64,000 nucleotides of DNA from Glaciimonas immobilis (GTDB lineage Bacteria; Pseudomonadota; Gammaproteobacteria; Burkholderiales; Burkholderiaceae_D). The notes below the pieces were generated by a model that saw only the letters and a list, made by a program, of their open reading frames with translations, was not told where the DNA came from and made no database searches. Positions 1 to 8,286 of the stretch are shown piece after piece. Position numbers and translations under genes: made by a program. The stretch lies in contig NZ_JAAOZT010000002.1 in NCBI RefSeq assembly GCF_011947285.1, forward strand, positions 372,001-436,000, written 5' to 3'. Numbering within the stretch: the first letter of the stretch is position 1; every line of letters begins with the position of its first letter.

Positions 1-15
1 AACGGTTGTCGCCAT
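1..15 (-). CDS. possible first codons of urtE, cut by the window edge
   Basis: An ATG on the minus strand at 13-15 begins an open frame (M-A-T-T-V) that leaves the window after five codons. It lies 56 bp downstream of the urtD stop, where urt operons normally carry urtE, the second ATPase of the urea importer. No clear ribosome-binding site precedes it and five codons cannot be identified by sequence. The call rests on position only; the true urtE start may lie outside the window. Confidence 0.25.
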
Positions 16-71
16 TTGTCGGCTTGAACAGATGTAGTGCAATTGGCCTTATTGGTCCGGGAAGGCACCGC

Positions 72-926
72 TCAACGGCCTAAATACACTTCGATGACCC
101 GCTCATCGGCCTGGACTTCAGACATCTTGCCTTCAGCTAATACCGAGCCTTCATGCAAGACCGTGACTTTGCCTTGCTGGGCGATTTCGGTCACAAACCC
201 CATATCATGCTCGACCACTACGATAGAATGTTTGCCGCGTAGTTCATTGAGTAGTTCGGCGGTGCGGGCAGTCTCTGCATCGGACATTCCTGCGACCGGC
301 TCATCCAGCAATATTAATTGCGGTTCTTGCATGAGCAACATGCCGATTTCAAGCCATTGTTTTTGACCGTGCGACAGCAGTCCGGCCATGCGGCTTTCCT
401 GGCCATTGAGCCGTATCAACTTCAAAATCTCATCTATCTTGCCCAATTGCTCAGATGTCAGGCGCGAAAACAATGAGACGCGGACGCGCTTGTCCATCTT
501 CATCGACAGTTCCAGATTTTCAAAGACTGTGTGCTGTTCGAATACCGTCGGGCGTTGAAATTTGCGACCGATGCCTAAATGGGCAATCTCATATTCCGTG
601 CGCTGAGTAAGGTCTATCGTCTGACCAAAAAATGCCGTGCCGGACGTTGGCCGGGTTTTGCCGGTAATCACATCCATCATCGTGGTCTTGCCCGCGCCGT
701 TAGGACCAATGATGCAGCGTAACTCACCAACGGAAATATCCAGATTCAAATTGTTTAGCGCCTTGAATCCGTCGAACGAAACGGTAATGTTTTCCAGATA
801 TAGAATCGCGCCGTGCGTGGTGTCCAGGCCCTCCGTTTTAAGGCGGGCATAAGACGTGCCATGATCGGAATGGCGACTGTTGTCGACAGTGCTAGCAGGC
901 AGCTTGGGATTAAAGAGCTCGGTCAT
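72..926 (-). CDS. urtD: urea ABC transporter ATP-binding protein UrtD
   Basis: Cytoplasmic ATPase of the urea importer UrtABCDE, of the branched-chain amino-acid (LivG-like) class. Walker A (GPNGAGKTT) is at residues 74-82, the signature LSHGQ at 184-188 and Walker B (LILLDEP) at 204-210. The family is usually about 250 residues; this one has 284 because of a roughly 40-residue polar N-terminal extension before the first beta strand. The start overlaps the urtC stop by 4 bp (ATGA), which supports this start and translational coupling. Last complete gene of the operon in the window. The assignment to UrtD rather than LivG comes from the urtA-urtB-urtC neighbours. Confidence 0.93.
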   Translation of the reverse strand: MTELFNPKLPASTVDNSRHSDHGTSYARLKTEGLDTTHGAILYLENITVSFDGFKALNNLNLDISVGELRCIIGPNGAGKTTMMDVITGKTRPTSGTAFFGQTIDLTQRTEYEIAHLGIGRKFQRPTVFEQHTVFENLELSMKMDKRVRVSLFSRLTSEQLGKIDEILKLIRLNGQESRMAGLLSHGQKQWLEIGMLLMQEPQLILLDEPVAGMSDAETARTAELLNELRGKHSIVVVEHDMGFVTEIAQQGKVTVLHEGSVLAEGKMSEVQADERVIEVYLGR

Positions 927-2113
927 GCAGACTCCTTGGAGGCACTAAATTTTTGTTTTAATTTGGTGGCTACGCCAACCATTCCTTGCGGCATGAAGAG
1001 TGTCACGAGTATGAATATCAAACCCAACGCATATAACCAGAGTTCCGGAAATGCCCCTGTAAGCCAGCTCTTCAGGCCGTTGACGGTGAACGCGCCGACA
1101 ATTGGACCTATCAGTGAGCCACGTCCGCCGACCGCTGCCCAGATCACCATTTCAATCGAATTGGCCGGAGACATTTCGGAAGGATTGATGATGCCGATTT
1201 GTGGCACGTAGAGTGCGCCTGCAATACCGCACAATACGGCCGATAGCGTCCATACAAATAACTTGAACCAAAGCGGATTATAACCAATGAACATCAGGCG
1301 TGATTCTGAATCACGGACGGCTTGCAATACCCGACCCAAACGCGAGTTCACGATCCAGCGGCACAGTACTAATGTACTCAGCAAAAACAGGAAGGTAATC
1401 AAAAATAGGACAGCCTTGGTAGACGGTGCAGTAATCGAATAGCCCAGAATACGTTTGAAATCAGTGAAGCCATTATTGCCACCGAAGCCGGTATTGTTGC
1501 GGAAGAACAGCAGCATGAACGCAAACGTCATGGCTTGCGTGATGATCGAAAAATACACACCCTTGATGCGGGAACGGAACGCAAAATAACCGAAGACGAA
1601 TGCGAGCACACCAGGCACCAGTACCACCAATGCCATGCAATACCAGAAGTTGTCGGTGAGTGACCAAAACCATGGATAAGTTTTCCAGTCGAGGAACACC
1701 ATAAAATCAGGCAGATTGCTTTGATAGACGCCATCGCGCCCGATGGCCCGCATTAAATACATGCCATGGGCATAACCGCCCAGTGCAAAAAACACGCCGT
1801 GACCCAGCGAGAGAATGCCCGCGTAACCCCAGACCAGATCAAGTGCCAGCGCAGCCATCGCGTAACACATGAACTTGGCAATCAGCGCCACGGTATAGCT
1901 TGATATATGTAGTACGTGGCCGTCAGGAAAACTTAAATTGAGGATGGGAAGCAAGCACAGTATTACGCCACATATGGCAATTCCGATCCACGCCGGGCGA
2001 GAAAATAGCGCCGCTTTTGCAGGTAAGACGGGGAAACTAGTTTGCGGTTGCGCTTCCACTTTGGTAACGTTGGCGGATACCAGCGGCGGTGGATTGATTG
2101 AAGAGATTTTCAT
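923..2113 (-). CDS. urtC: urea ABC transporter permease UrtC
   Basis: Inner-membrane permease of the urea importer (LivM-like, BPD_transp_2 class), 396 residues. After a polar N-terminal stretch of about 40 residues come repeated hydrophobic segments. The family hallmark LDLVWGYAGILSLGHGVFFALGG is visible around residues 92-114, and the motif around NGLKSWLTGAFPELW near the C-terminus is typical of UrtC. The start codon overlaps the urtB stop (ATGA) and its own stop overlaps the urtD start, so the three are tightly coupled. With UrtB it forms the channel through which periplasmic urea delivered by UrtA enters the cell. Confidence 0.93.
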   Translation of the reverse strand: MKISSINPPPLVSANVTKVEAQPQTSFPVLPAKAALFSRPAWIGIAICGVILCLLPILNLSFPDGHVLHISSYTVALIAKFMCYAMAALALDLVWGYAGILSLGHGVFFALGGYAHGMYLMRAIGRDGVYQSNLPDFMVFLDWKTYPWFWSLTDNFWYCMALVVLVPGVLAFVFGYFAFRSRIKGVYFSIITQAMTFAFMLLFFRNNTGFGGNNGFTDFKRILGYSITAPSTKAVLFLITFLFLLSTLVLCRWIVNSRLGRVLQAVRDSESRLMFIGYNPLWFKLFVWTLSAVLCGIAGALYVPQIGIINPSEMSPANSIEMVIWAAVGGRGSLIGPIVGAFTVNGLKSWLTGAFPELWLYALGLIFILVTLFMPQGMVGVATKLKQKFSASKESA

Positions 2114-3726
2114 TCGACACTCCGGCCTTTCAGAGCAAACAAGCCCTGTGGGCGTTTTTGAATGAACACGATAATGAATACCAGAATCGCGATTTTAGCC
2201 AGTACCGCACCCGCTACCGGTTCCAGAAATTTGTTTACCTCGCCCAGACCCAGCGCCGCGATGACGGTACCGGCAAGTTGACCTACGCCGCCCAATACCA
2301 CGACCATGAAGGAATCGACGATATAGCTTTGTCCCAGATCAGGACCGACATTGCCGAGTTGAGAAAGCGCTACGCCACCTAATCCGGCGATGCCGCAACC
2401 AAGTCCAAAAGTCATCATATCGATCTTGTCAGTGGCTACACCGACGCAGGCGGCCATGCGGCGGTTTTGCATCACGGCCCTGACGAACAGGCCAAGCCGT
2501 GTTTTATTCAGGATCAGCCAGACCGCAAACACGACAAATAACGCGAAGAAAATAATCACAATACGGTTGTACGAGAGGACCAACGAGCCCAACACGGTGA
2601 CGCCTCCGGACATCCATGACGGATTGGCGACCTCGACATTCTGAGCGCCAAAGATCGTGCGAACCGTTTGCATTAACATCAGGCTAATTCCCCAGGTGCA
2701 GAGCAGGGTTTCAAGAGGGCGGCCATATAACCAGCGCAATACTGCGCGCTCAATTGCTATACCGACCGCGGCGGTGACGATAAAGGCTGCGGGCAACGCC
2801 ACCAGCAAATAGGCGTCAAGAGCACCGGGTAAAAATTTGCGGAACAGCATCTGGCACATGTAAGTGGTGTATGCGCCGATCATTAACATCTCGCCGTGGG
2901 CCATGTTGATGATGCCCATTAGACCAAAGGTGATCGCAAGTCCGAGCGCTGCCAGCAACAAGACGCTACCAAGCGAGACACCATAAAATACTTTGCCGAT
3001 GAAATCAGTTGTGGCGATTTGGCGATCCAATGCGGCAAGGGTGCGTACGACTTCAATTCGTATGGCTTCGTCCGGTTCAATAAAGCTACCGTCGGGATTT
3101 TTTTCTAGCAGTCGTTGCAATGCCGGTTTGATACTGGCGTTGGTACTGGTTGCCAGAGTGGTGATGGCAGCCTTGCGCAATCCGGCATCTGGGGAGTGTA
3201 GATTAGCCGTGGCGATGACCTGATGCAACGTGGCCTGAATGTCAGGGTCAGTCTCTTTTTGCAGCGCCTTGTTGATGAGTGGAATTTGCGCGGGATCAGC
3301 ATTCTTCAATAAATCTGTCGCTGCCGTCTGGCGTCGCTTGATATCTGGGGAAAATAATTTTAGACCAGATAGTGCGCCTTCCACCACGCCACGCAAACGA
3401 TTATTGACGCTAATACCTTCCGCATCATCGGGCGTCGGACCTGATTGATCGGTCGCAGGATTAAAAGCGGGATTGACTGGTTTATTGTCATCAATGATCA
3501 GAACATCGCCATTGGGTCTTGCATATAGCGCGTCGGTATTGAGCGCGTTAAGAATTCTGGTTGCGTCGTCGTTGGCCAGCGCGGCGATTTTGTTGACGGC
3601 TTCGATCCGTATATCCGGATCGTCACCCGCCAGCGATTTAAGTAAAGCCGGATCGATGGCAGCTTGGGCGGCCATCGACTGAATGCAGAGCCAGCCGATC
3701 ATGAGAGTTTTTTTGAGCCGAGTCAT
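2110..3726 (-). CDS. urtB: urea ABC transporter permease UrtB with N-terminal periplasmic domain
   Basis: Second permease of the urea importer, 538 residues, about 230 longer than a LivH-type permease. Residues 1-22 look like a signal peptide. Residues of about 25-230 are soluble and contain repeated helical units (for example DPDIRIEAVNKIAAL and DPDIQATLHQVIATA) that resemble HEAT-like repeats. The membrane permease follows from about 235, with the motif LGLAITFGLMGIINMAHGEMLMIGAY. This two-part form is normal for proteobacterial UrtB and separates it from LivH. It is followed 4 bp overlapped by urtC and preceded by a 202-bp gap from urtA. Confidence 0.94.
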   Translation of the reverse strand: MTRLKKTLMIGWLCIQSMAAQAAIDPALLKSLAGDDPDIRIEAVNKIAALANDDATRILNALNTDALYARPNGDVLIIDDNKPVNPAFNPATDQSGPTPDDAEGISVNNRLRGVVEGALSGLKLFSPDIKRRQTAATDLLKNADPAQIPLINKALQKETDPDIQATLHQVIATANLHSPDAGLRKAAITTLATSTNASIKPALQRLLEKNPDGSFIEPDEAIRIEVVRTLAALDRQIATTDFIGKVFYGVSLGSVLLLAALGLAITFGLMGIINMAHGEMLMIGAYTTYMCQMLFRKFLPGALDAYLLVALPAAFIVTAAVGIAIERAVLRWLYGRPLETLLCTWGISLMLMQTVRTIFGAQNVEVANPSWMSGGVTVLGSLVLSYNRIVIIFFALFVVFAVWLILNKTRLGLFVRAVMQNRRMAACVGVATDKIDMMTFGLGCGIAGLGGVALSQLGNVGPDLGQSYIVDSFMVVVLGGVGQLAGTVIAALGLGEVNKFLEPVAGAVLAKIAILVFIIVFIQKRPQGLFALKGRSVE

Positions 3727-3928
3727 TGCATTCTTTTTTTAGTTAGGTGTAGCGTTGCCTGCAGTTGACAGACCTCAGTCAAGCATCGTCATTGACGGTA
3801 GATAGCTGAAGTGTCGGAAGCAGTGCATTTCAACGAAAATATCGTTGCGGTAAAAATAAGCTCTTGCGGATATCGTCCTCGGCAACGATGTGCAGAGGAC
3901 GCATGTTTCAAACAACCAGGCGACAAAA
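3727..3928 (-). other. urtA-urtB spacer with competing inverted repeats
   Basis: This 202-bp spacer holds ATCGTTGC at 3841-3848, which can pair either with GCAACGAT at 3882-3889 (8 bp) or with CAACGA at 3831-3836. A stem here could reduce read-through from the abundant binding-protein gene into the permease genes. No T-run follows, so it is not a clear intrinsic terminator. Confidence 0.3.
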
Positions 3929-5182
3929 TTACATTTTTTGCTTGGCTTCGTTACCCACGATGTATGGGCTCCAAGGTTGTGCGCGAATGGTGGTTTTAGT
4001 CTTATAGACGACGTTGAACTGACCATCAGCTTTGATCTCGCCGATCATGACTGGCTTGTGCAAGTGATGGTTGGTTGCGTCCATTTCTAACGTATAGCCT
4101 GATGGTGCGCTGAATTTTTGACCGCTCATTGCCGCAATAACTTTATCGGTATCGGTCGATTTTGCTTTTTCTACTGCTTGTTTCCACATGTAGATACCGA
4201 CGTAAGTCGCTTCCATCGGATCGTTCGTCACGACCGTAGCGGCGTTAGGTAGTTTCTGCGCTGCTGCGTAGGCCTTCCATTTTTTGATGAAAGCGGCATT
4301 GATTGGGTTTTTGATCGACTCAAAATAATTCCATGCGGCCAGATGACCAACCAGTGGTTTTGTGTCCACGCCGCGCAACTCTTCTTCGCCAACCGAGAAC
4401 GCAACGACCGGCACGTCGGTGGCTTTCAGGCCAGCATTGCCCAGTTCTTTGTAGAAAGGAACGTTAGAATCGCCATTGATGGTTGAGATGACAGCAGTTT
4501 TGCCGCCAGCGGCAAACTTCTTGATATTGGCAACAATGGTTTGATAATCCGAGTGACCGAACGGTGTGTACACTTCGTCGATATCGGTGTCTTTGACGCC
4601 TTTGCTATGCAGGAAAGCCCGCAGAATTTTGTTGGTTGTACGTGGATACACATAGTCGGTGCCCAGCAGGACGAAACGTTTTGCGCCGCCGCCTTCTTTG
4701 GACATCACATATTCTGTCGCAGGAATCGCTTGCTGGTTCGGTGCTGCGCCGGTGTAGAAAACGTTTTTCTCTAATTCTTCACCTTCGTACTGAACCGGGT
4801 AGAACAACAGGCTGTTGGTTTCTTTGAAAACCGGCAGCACCGATTTACGCGATACGGAGGTCCAGCAACCGAACACAACAGATACTTTATCTTGTGAAAT
4901 AAGTTGACGCGCCTTTTCAGCAAACAAAGGCCAGTTCGACGCTGGGTCAACGACCACCGCTTCAATTTGCTTGCCCATCACGCCGCCATGCGCGTTGATT
5001 TCTGCGATGGTCATCAAGGCGACATCTTTTAATGATGTTTCAGAGATTGCCATCGTGCCGGATAAAGAATGCAAAATACCGACTTTGATGGTATCTGCCG
5101 CAAAGGCTGCTGGCAACCATGATGCGGCAGCGAGTGCAAACGCCCCGAGGACTGTAGCTTTTAAAACTGTGCGACGTGTCAT
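3929..5182 (-). CDS. urtA: urea ABC transporter substrate-binding protein UrtA
   Basis: Periplasmic urea-binding protein that delivers urea to UrtBC, 417 residues, the usual length. Residues 1-29 form an export signal (twin Arg at 3-4, hydrophobic core, A-F-A cleavage site). The mature part is a type-1 periplasmic binding fold with family motifs such as GILHSLSGTMAISE, GCWTSVSRKSVLPV and NSLLFYPVQYEGEE; the last is characteristic of UrtA/FmdD proteins. First gene of the urt operon; 202 bp separate it from urtB. UrtA operons are commonly under nitrogen control, but I did not find a convincing sigma-54 or NtrC site upstream. Confidence 0.95.
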   Translation of the reverse strand: MTRRTVLKATVLGAFALAAASWLPAAFAADTIKVGILHSLSGTMAISETSLKDVALMTIAEINAHGGVMGKQIEAVVVDPASNWPLFAEKARQLISQDKVSVVFGCWTSVSRKSVLPVFKETNSLLFYPVQYEGEELEKNVFYTGAAPNQQAIPATEYVMSKEGGGAKRFVLLGTDYVYPRTTNKILRAFLHSKGVKDTDIDEVYTPFGHSDYQTIVANIKKFAAGGKTAVISTINGDSNVPFYKELGNAGLKATDVPVVAFSVGEEELRGVDTKPLVGHLAAWNYFESIKNPINAAFIKKWKAYAAAQKLPNAATVVTNDPMEATYVGIYMWKQAVEKAKSTDTDKVIAAMSGQKFSAPSGYTLEMDATNHHLHKPVMIGEIKADGQFNVVYKTKTTIRAQPWSPYIVGNEAKQKM

Positions 5183-5674
5183 GTTAATCCCCTTTTTTGC
5201 GTAAATGAGAGTGCGATCATTTTTATCTTAACCACCCGGATGCTTAGCAGGATGCATGCCAATCACGGAGGGTAGTAAAAAGGTGAGGAAGAAATGATTA
5301 CGTGCACAAAAAGTTATTTAATTAATAATAGTAAAATCGTCGTCCTATTTATTGGGTGGTTATAGTGCAACATAATGAGGAGCAGAAATATTTTCGCACC
5401 AAAAGCAAGCATTGAAATTGTTGATGCGACAATTTGTGGCAGACTGAACCAATGGGGAGCGCTATAAGGCCATTGGCATGGGGCGCGTTCGCAGTTTGGC
5501 ATTAGAAAGTGTCGCTTGCCAGAGGTGCGTGACTGAACTATCGGGCTTGGTAGTTATTTTGTGGGAGGCCGCAGGACCGGGATGGACTAGGAGGGAGGAC
5601 GGAGAAAGAAACTGCGTCCCTCCCGACCCAGATTTCAGAGTTTGCCCCTGAGCGCTTTGGCGCTAACCCCAGCT
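5183..5674. other. intergenic region upstream of urtA
   Basis: About 490 bp without a recognisable gene. It should carry the urt promoter near 5183-5350, which is AT-rich. Close to the downstream gene are an imperfect GC-rich hairpin at about 5592-5627 and a short stem AGCGC/GCGCT at about 5652-5665, just past the stop of the diiron gene; neither has a proper T-run. I searched for a sigma-54 promoter by eye and saw none with correct spacing. Confidence 0.4.
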
Positions 5675-6526
5675 TTAACGCAAAAAGACTTTATTCATAA
5701 AATGTGTCGCTGGATATGTGACCAAAGTTTGAACGACTGAGGGGAGTTCAAGAGGGCGCATCATCATTTTAATTGTCATGTGTGCACGAAGATTTTGACG
5801 AATTGTTGCGTTCATGGCCGCGTGAATAGCCTCCATTCGCGCGTTATCGTGGGTGTGTTGAGGCTCGCGAAATTTAAATACATGCCGTAACGCACAGGCG
5901 CTATCTTCCGTTTTCATTTCTAACGTCCGACGCCGTAGCGCCCCAAATATATGGCGTCTGCTGAGCGCTTCTTTTTGTCGTAAGCGGCGGAAATAACTAA
6001 AAAAATGTTTGTAATGGTTCACCTCGTCATTGGCAATACGCGTGGCTAAATCGCGCATGACCGGCTCTTGCGTGCTGCGGGCCAGCGCTTGATAAAAGGT
6101 GGCCGTACCGGTTTCAACGACACAGCGGGCGACCATCTCCAGCGCTTTGCTAGGCTCCAGAAGTTCGACTTTGCAGTAACCCGAATACTCTGCCAGGAAG
6201 TTATTATAGGCAAGTTGCCAATTGAACTCCGGCCATACATGGGCGATGTAGGTTTTCAGTGCGTTACCGTGTTGTAGTTCTTCAACCTCCCAATAGTGGG
6301 TCAGCCACTCGGTTATTTCTGGGTCGTCGTCATAATAAGCGATGAGATTTTGCGTGTATAAATCTGATCCGCTTTCGACAAACGATGCGCAGGCCGCCAA
6401 ATAGAACAGATTTTCGTCCGGGCGAACCTTTGCGATATCGATTGCAGAAAAATCCAGGTCCTCAATACGCCAATGCGGAGCGCGATGTGATCCTGCATTG
6501 GAGACATTCTCGCGGTCGGTTGTCAT
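5675..6526 (-). CDS. ferritin-like diiron protein related to acyl-ACP desaturases
   Basis: A 283-residue helical protein carrying a complete carboxylate-bridged diiron ligand set: E51, E83-x-x-H86, E138 and E168-x-x-H171. The context of the first pair (WEVEELQHGNAL) resembles the second-helix motif of stearoyl-ACP desaturases and related ferritin-like proteins. No signal peptide or membrane segment is visible, so it should be cytoplasmic. It is monocistronic on the minus strand, between the urt promoter region and a small gene on the other strand. The substrate is unknown. A desaturase, an oxygenase or a peroxide-scavenging diiron protein are all possible; the metal site is the firm part. Confidence 0.7.
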   Translation of the reverse strand: MTTDRENVSNAGSHRAPHWRIEDLDFSAIDIAKVRPDENLFYLAACASFVESGSDLYTQNLIAYYDDDPEITEWLTHYWEVEELQHGNALKTYIAHVWPEFNWQLAYNNFLAEYSGYCKVELLEPSKALEMVARCVVETGTATFYQALARSTQEPVMRDLATRIANDEVNHYKHFFSYFRRLRQKEALSRRHIFGALRRRTLEMKTEDSACALRHVFKFREPQHTHDNARMEAIHAAMNATIRQNLRAHMTIKMMMRPLELPSVVQTLVTYPATHFMNKVFLR

Positions 6527-6801
6527 GATTGGTCTTTCTAAATAGTCGACTTGTCAACAAACAGGAGTGTGAACATTTATAGTTACTATGATGAATTTTA
6601 TAGTAACAATAATGCTTGCAGTGATGCAAGTAGGATGAACCCTGCGGGATTTGGTTCAAATTTAATAACATGAATGTTGGGAATCCCGAGGCGTCGTTAT
6701 TCTCTACGCTGTGTTCTACCAAAGCCCTGGACGCTAAATGCGTAAAGTTCTGAGTCGTGCTAGGATAATTACACTGAGCTAAATTAGACCGAGAGGTAAG
6801 A

Positions 6802-7041
6802 ATGCTTTCACCGGACAAGCAGTTTGAGGTCTTGAACTACAAGGGCTATACCATCGTGTCCCAGCCTACCCAAGGGCATGACGATCTTTGGCATGATGGG
6901 TATCAAATAATCAAAGGGGATACCGAAATCGCTAGCCGGCTTAATACGGAAAGCATCCACACAACACGGGATGCAGCACGCGATAGCAGTTTGGATTTCG
7001 CACGGATTGAGGTCGATAATTTAGTTGCGTTGGACGAATAA
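6802..7041 (+). CDS. small conserved-looking protein of unknown function
   Basis: A 79-residue protein with a good ribosome-binding site (GAGGTAAG) just before its ATG. It is acidic, with alternating short beta-like stretches (YKGYTIVSQP, GYQIIKGD) and a helical C-terminal half. There is no signal peptide or membrane segment. I do not recognise the family. It lies divergent from the diiron gene and 60 bp ahead of another small gene on the same strand, and may share transcription with it. Confidence 0.55.
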   Translation: MLSPDKQFEVLNYKGYTIVSQPTQGHDDLWHDGYQIIKGDTEIASRLNTESIHTTRDAARDSSLDFARIEVDNLVALDE

Positions 7042-7101
7042 TCAGCCAATCATGATCAGGCCCTAATTTCGGTAGATTTACGCTTATATACGGAGACGAG
7101 C

Positions 7102-7251
7102 ATGAACAATGCCGCTTTTTTTGATCTGCGAGCAACCAGTATCTCGCACCGTGCGCCAACACCTGAACCCGCGGAAGAGCCGCCGATACCGGGGCCGGGG
7201 CCAACGCCGGATGAGGATCCGGTGCCCGACCACAACCCCAGCTGCAGATGA
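7102..7251 (+). CDS. 49-residue proline-rich small protein
   Basis: An ATG at 7102 follows a GGAGAC ribosome-binding site and opens a 49-codon frame ending in TGA at 7249-7251. The first 17 residues are ordinary. The rest is rich in proline and acidic residues with repeated P-E/P-D steps (TPEPAEEPPIPGPGP and DEDPVPDHNPS) and ends with Cys-Arg. It has no signal peptide. The composition suggests a disordered acidic tail. Function unknown. The opposite-strand frame over the same bases lacks a ribosome-binding site, and I prefer the plus-strand reading. Confidence 0.45.
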   Translation: MNNAAFFDLRATSISHRAPTPEPAEEPPIPGPGPTPDEDPVPDHNPSCR

Positions 7252-7281
7252 GCGTGGCTAAGGAGTAGTCGGCAGGTACTG

Positions 7282-7310
7282 GTGAAGTAATTAATCGTGA
7301 AGTAATAATA
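7282..7310. repeat. two tandem copies of a 14-15 bp unit
   Basis: GTGAAGTAATTAATC at 7282-7296 is followed directly by GTGAAGTAATAATA at 7297-7310. It lies between the proline-rich gene and the amino-acid permease gene, and looks like a slippage duplication. Confidence 0.75.
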
Positions 7311-7334
7311 CGCAACCCGTGTCCCCAATCGTAC

Positions 7335-7358
7335 TAACCGTGTAACCGTGTAACCGTG
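7335..7358. repeat. three perfect tandem copies of TAACCGTG
   Basis: Units at 7335-7342, 7343-7350 and 7351-7358 are identical. The array is 25 bp beyond the previous tandem duplication, in a spacer with no gene. Confidence 0.85.
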
Positions 7359-7461
7359 GACTAAACGCGCACGGTTCTGGAAAAGGTAAGCTTCAGGTCA
7401 CGTTCATCCTGCGTCAGGCCAACTTGAGCGCTTTGCTAATTTGGGTTTTGATACGACCGTT

Positions 7462-8124
7462 TTAGTTAATCCGGTGCGCCTGACCGAGTTTTTTCTCAAG
7501 TCGGTTTTGCACGCGTTCGAAGCAAATACTTAAACCCCAGTAAATTGCGGCAGCAGCGAGGTAAAGCGGTAGCGGACGAAAGGTGACGGCGATCACCTCC
7601 TTGGTTGCCAGCATTAGTTCGGTCACGGTGATGACCGAGACCAGTGACGTATCCTTAATTAAACTGATCAACGTATTGCTCATTGATGGCACGGCGATGC
7701 GGATCGCTTGCGGTATGACGATATAGCGCAAAGTCTGCCAGTAATTCAATCCGATGCTGTAACTTGCCGCCCATTGGCCTTTATCGACGCCGATGATGGC
7801 ACCTCGCAAGCTTTCCGATAAATATGCTGAGGCATTCAGACTTAAGGCCAGAATACCTGCCGTAAGGGGCGAGAAATTAACGCCAATACTGGGCAAGCCA
7901 TAATAAATCACAAAAATTTGCACCAGCAGCGGCGTGCCTCGGATCAGGCTGACGTACACGGTCGCGGGCCACTTGCAGAGGCGCGAAGGCAAAATCCTGG
8001 CGACCGCCAAAGGAAAACCTAGCACTAACCCACCGACCATGGAGGCGACGGCAAAAATCAGGGTGTAGCCAACGCCTTTGATCAAGGTTGGTAACGCCAT
8101 TTGCAGTAAATCGAATATTTCCAT
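7462..8124 (-). CDS. polar amino-acid ABC transporter permease (HisM/cystine type)
   Basis: Inner-membrane permease of 220 residues, the usual size of the HisMQ class. It has about five hydrophobic segments. The EAA loop region reads SLSLNASAYLSESLRGAI...GQWAASYSIGLNYWQTLRYIVIPQAIRIAVPS, the standard coupling motif for the ATPase. The upstream gene on the same strand encodes a family-3 solute-binding protein, so the two form an importer for a polar amino acid or cystine. No ATPase gene is adjacent, which is unusual. A terminator-type hairpin lies between the binding-protein gene and this gene. Substrate not determined from sequence. Confidence 0.88.
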   Translation of the reverse strand: MEIFDLLQMALPTLIKGVGYTLIFAVASMVGGLVLGFPLAVARILPSRLCKWPATVYVSLIRGTPLLVQIFVIYYGLPSIGVNFSPLTAGILALSLNASAYLSESLRGAIIGVDKGQWAASYSIGLNYWQTLRYIVIPQAIRIAVPSMSNTLISLIKDTSLVSVITVTELMLATKEVIAVTFRPLPLYLAAAAIYWGLSICFERVQNRLEKKLGQAHRIN

Positions 8125-8136
8125 AAGGTCTTTATT

Positions 8137-8175
8137 AAAAAATATCCCCGCACGAAAAATCGGGCGGGGATATTT
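8137..8175 (-). terminator. terminator hairpin inside the amino-acid transporter operon
   Basis: Arms 8140-8151 and 8164-8175 pair over 12 bp (AAATATCCCCGC with GCGGGGATATTT). Read on the minus strand the stem runs into a T-run (bases 8137-8142 of the plus strand are A). It lies after the binding-protein gene and before the permease gene. It probably limits permease transcripts relative to binding protein. Confidence 0.75.
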
Positions 8176-8286
8176 GTCGCTGATGTGGCAACCATTTTAA
8201 AGCAGTAGGAGGCTGAAGGTACGCTAAAAGGTAGCATAACCCGCAATCGCTGATATGCGGAGTTGCTGCCATAATTTTACGCCATC

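Noticed and set aside
5183-5520. Sigma-54 promoter upstream of urtA
   Set aside because: TGGCAT and TTGC elements occur near 5500-5520 but with wrong spacing and orientation for urtA.
7056-7328. 90-codon minus-strand frame with glycine-rich repeats
   Set aside because: It is the reverse of the proline-rich small gene; glycine richness is a by-product of proline codons on the other strand, and there is no ribosome-binding site.
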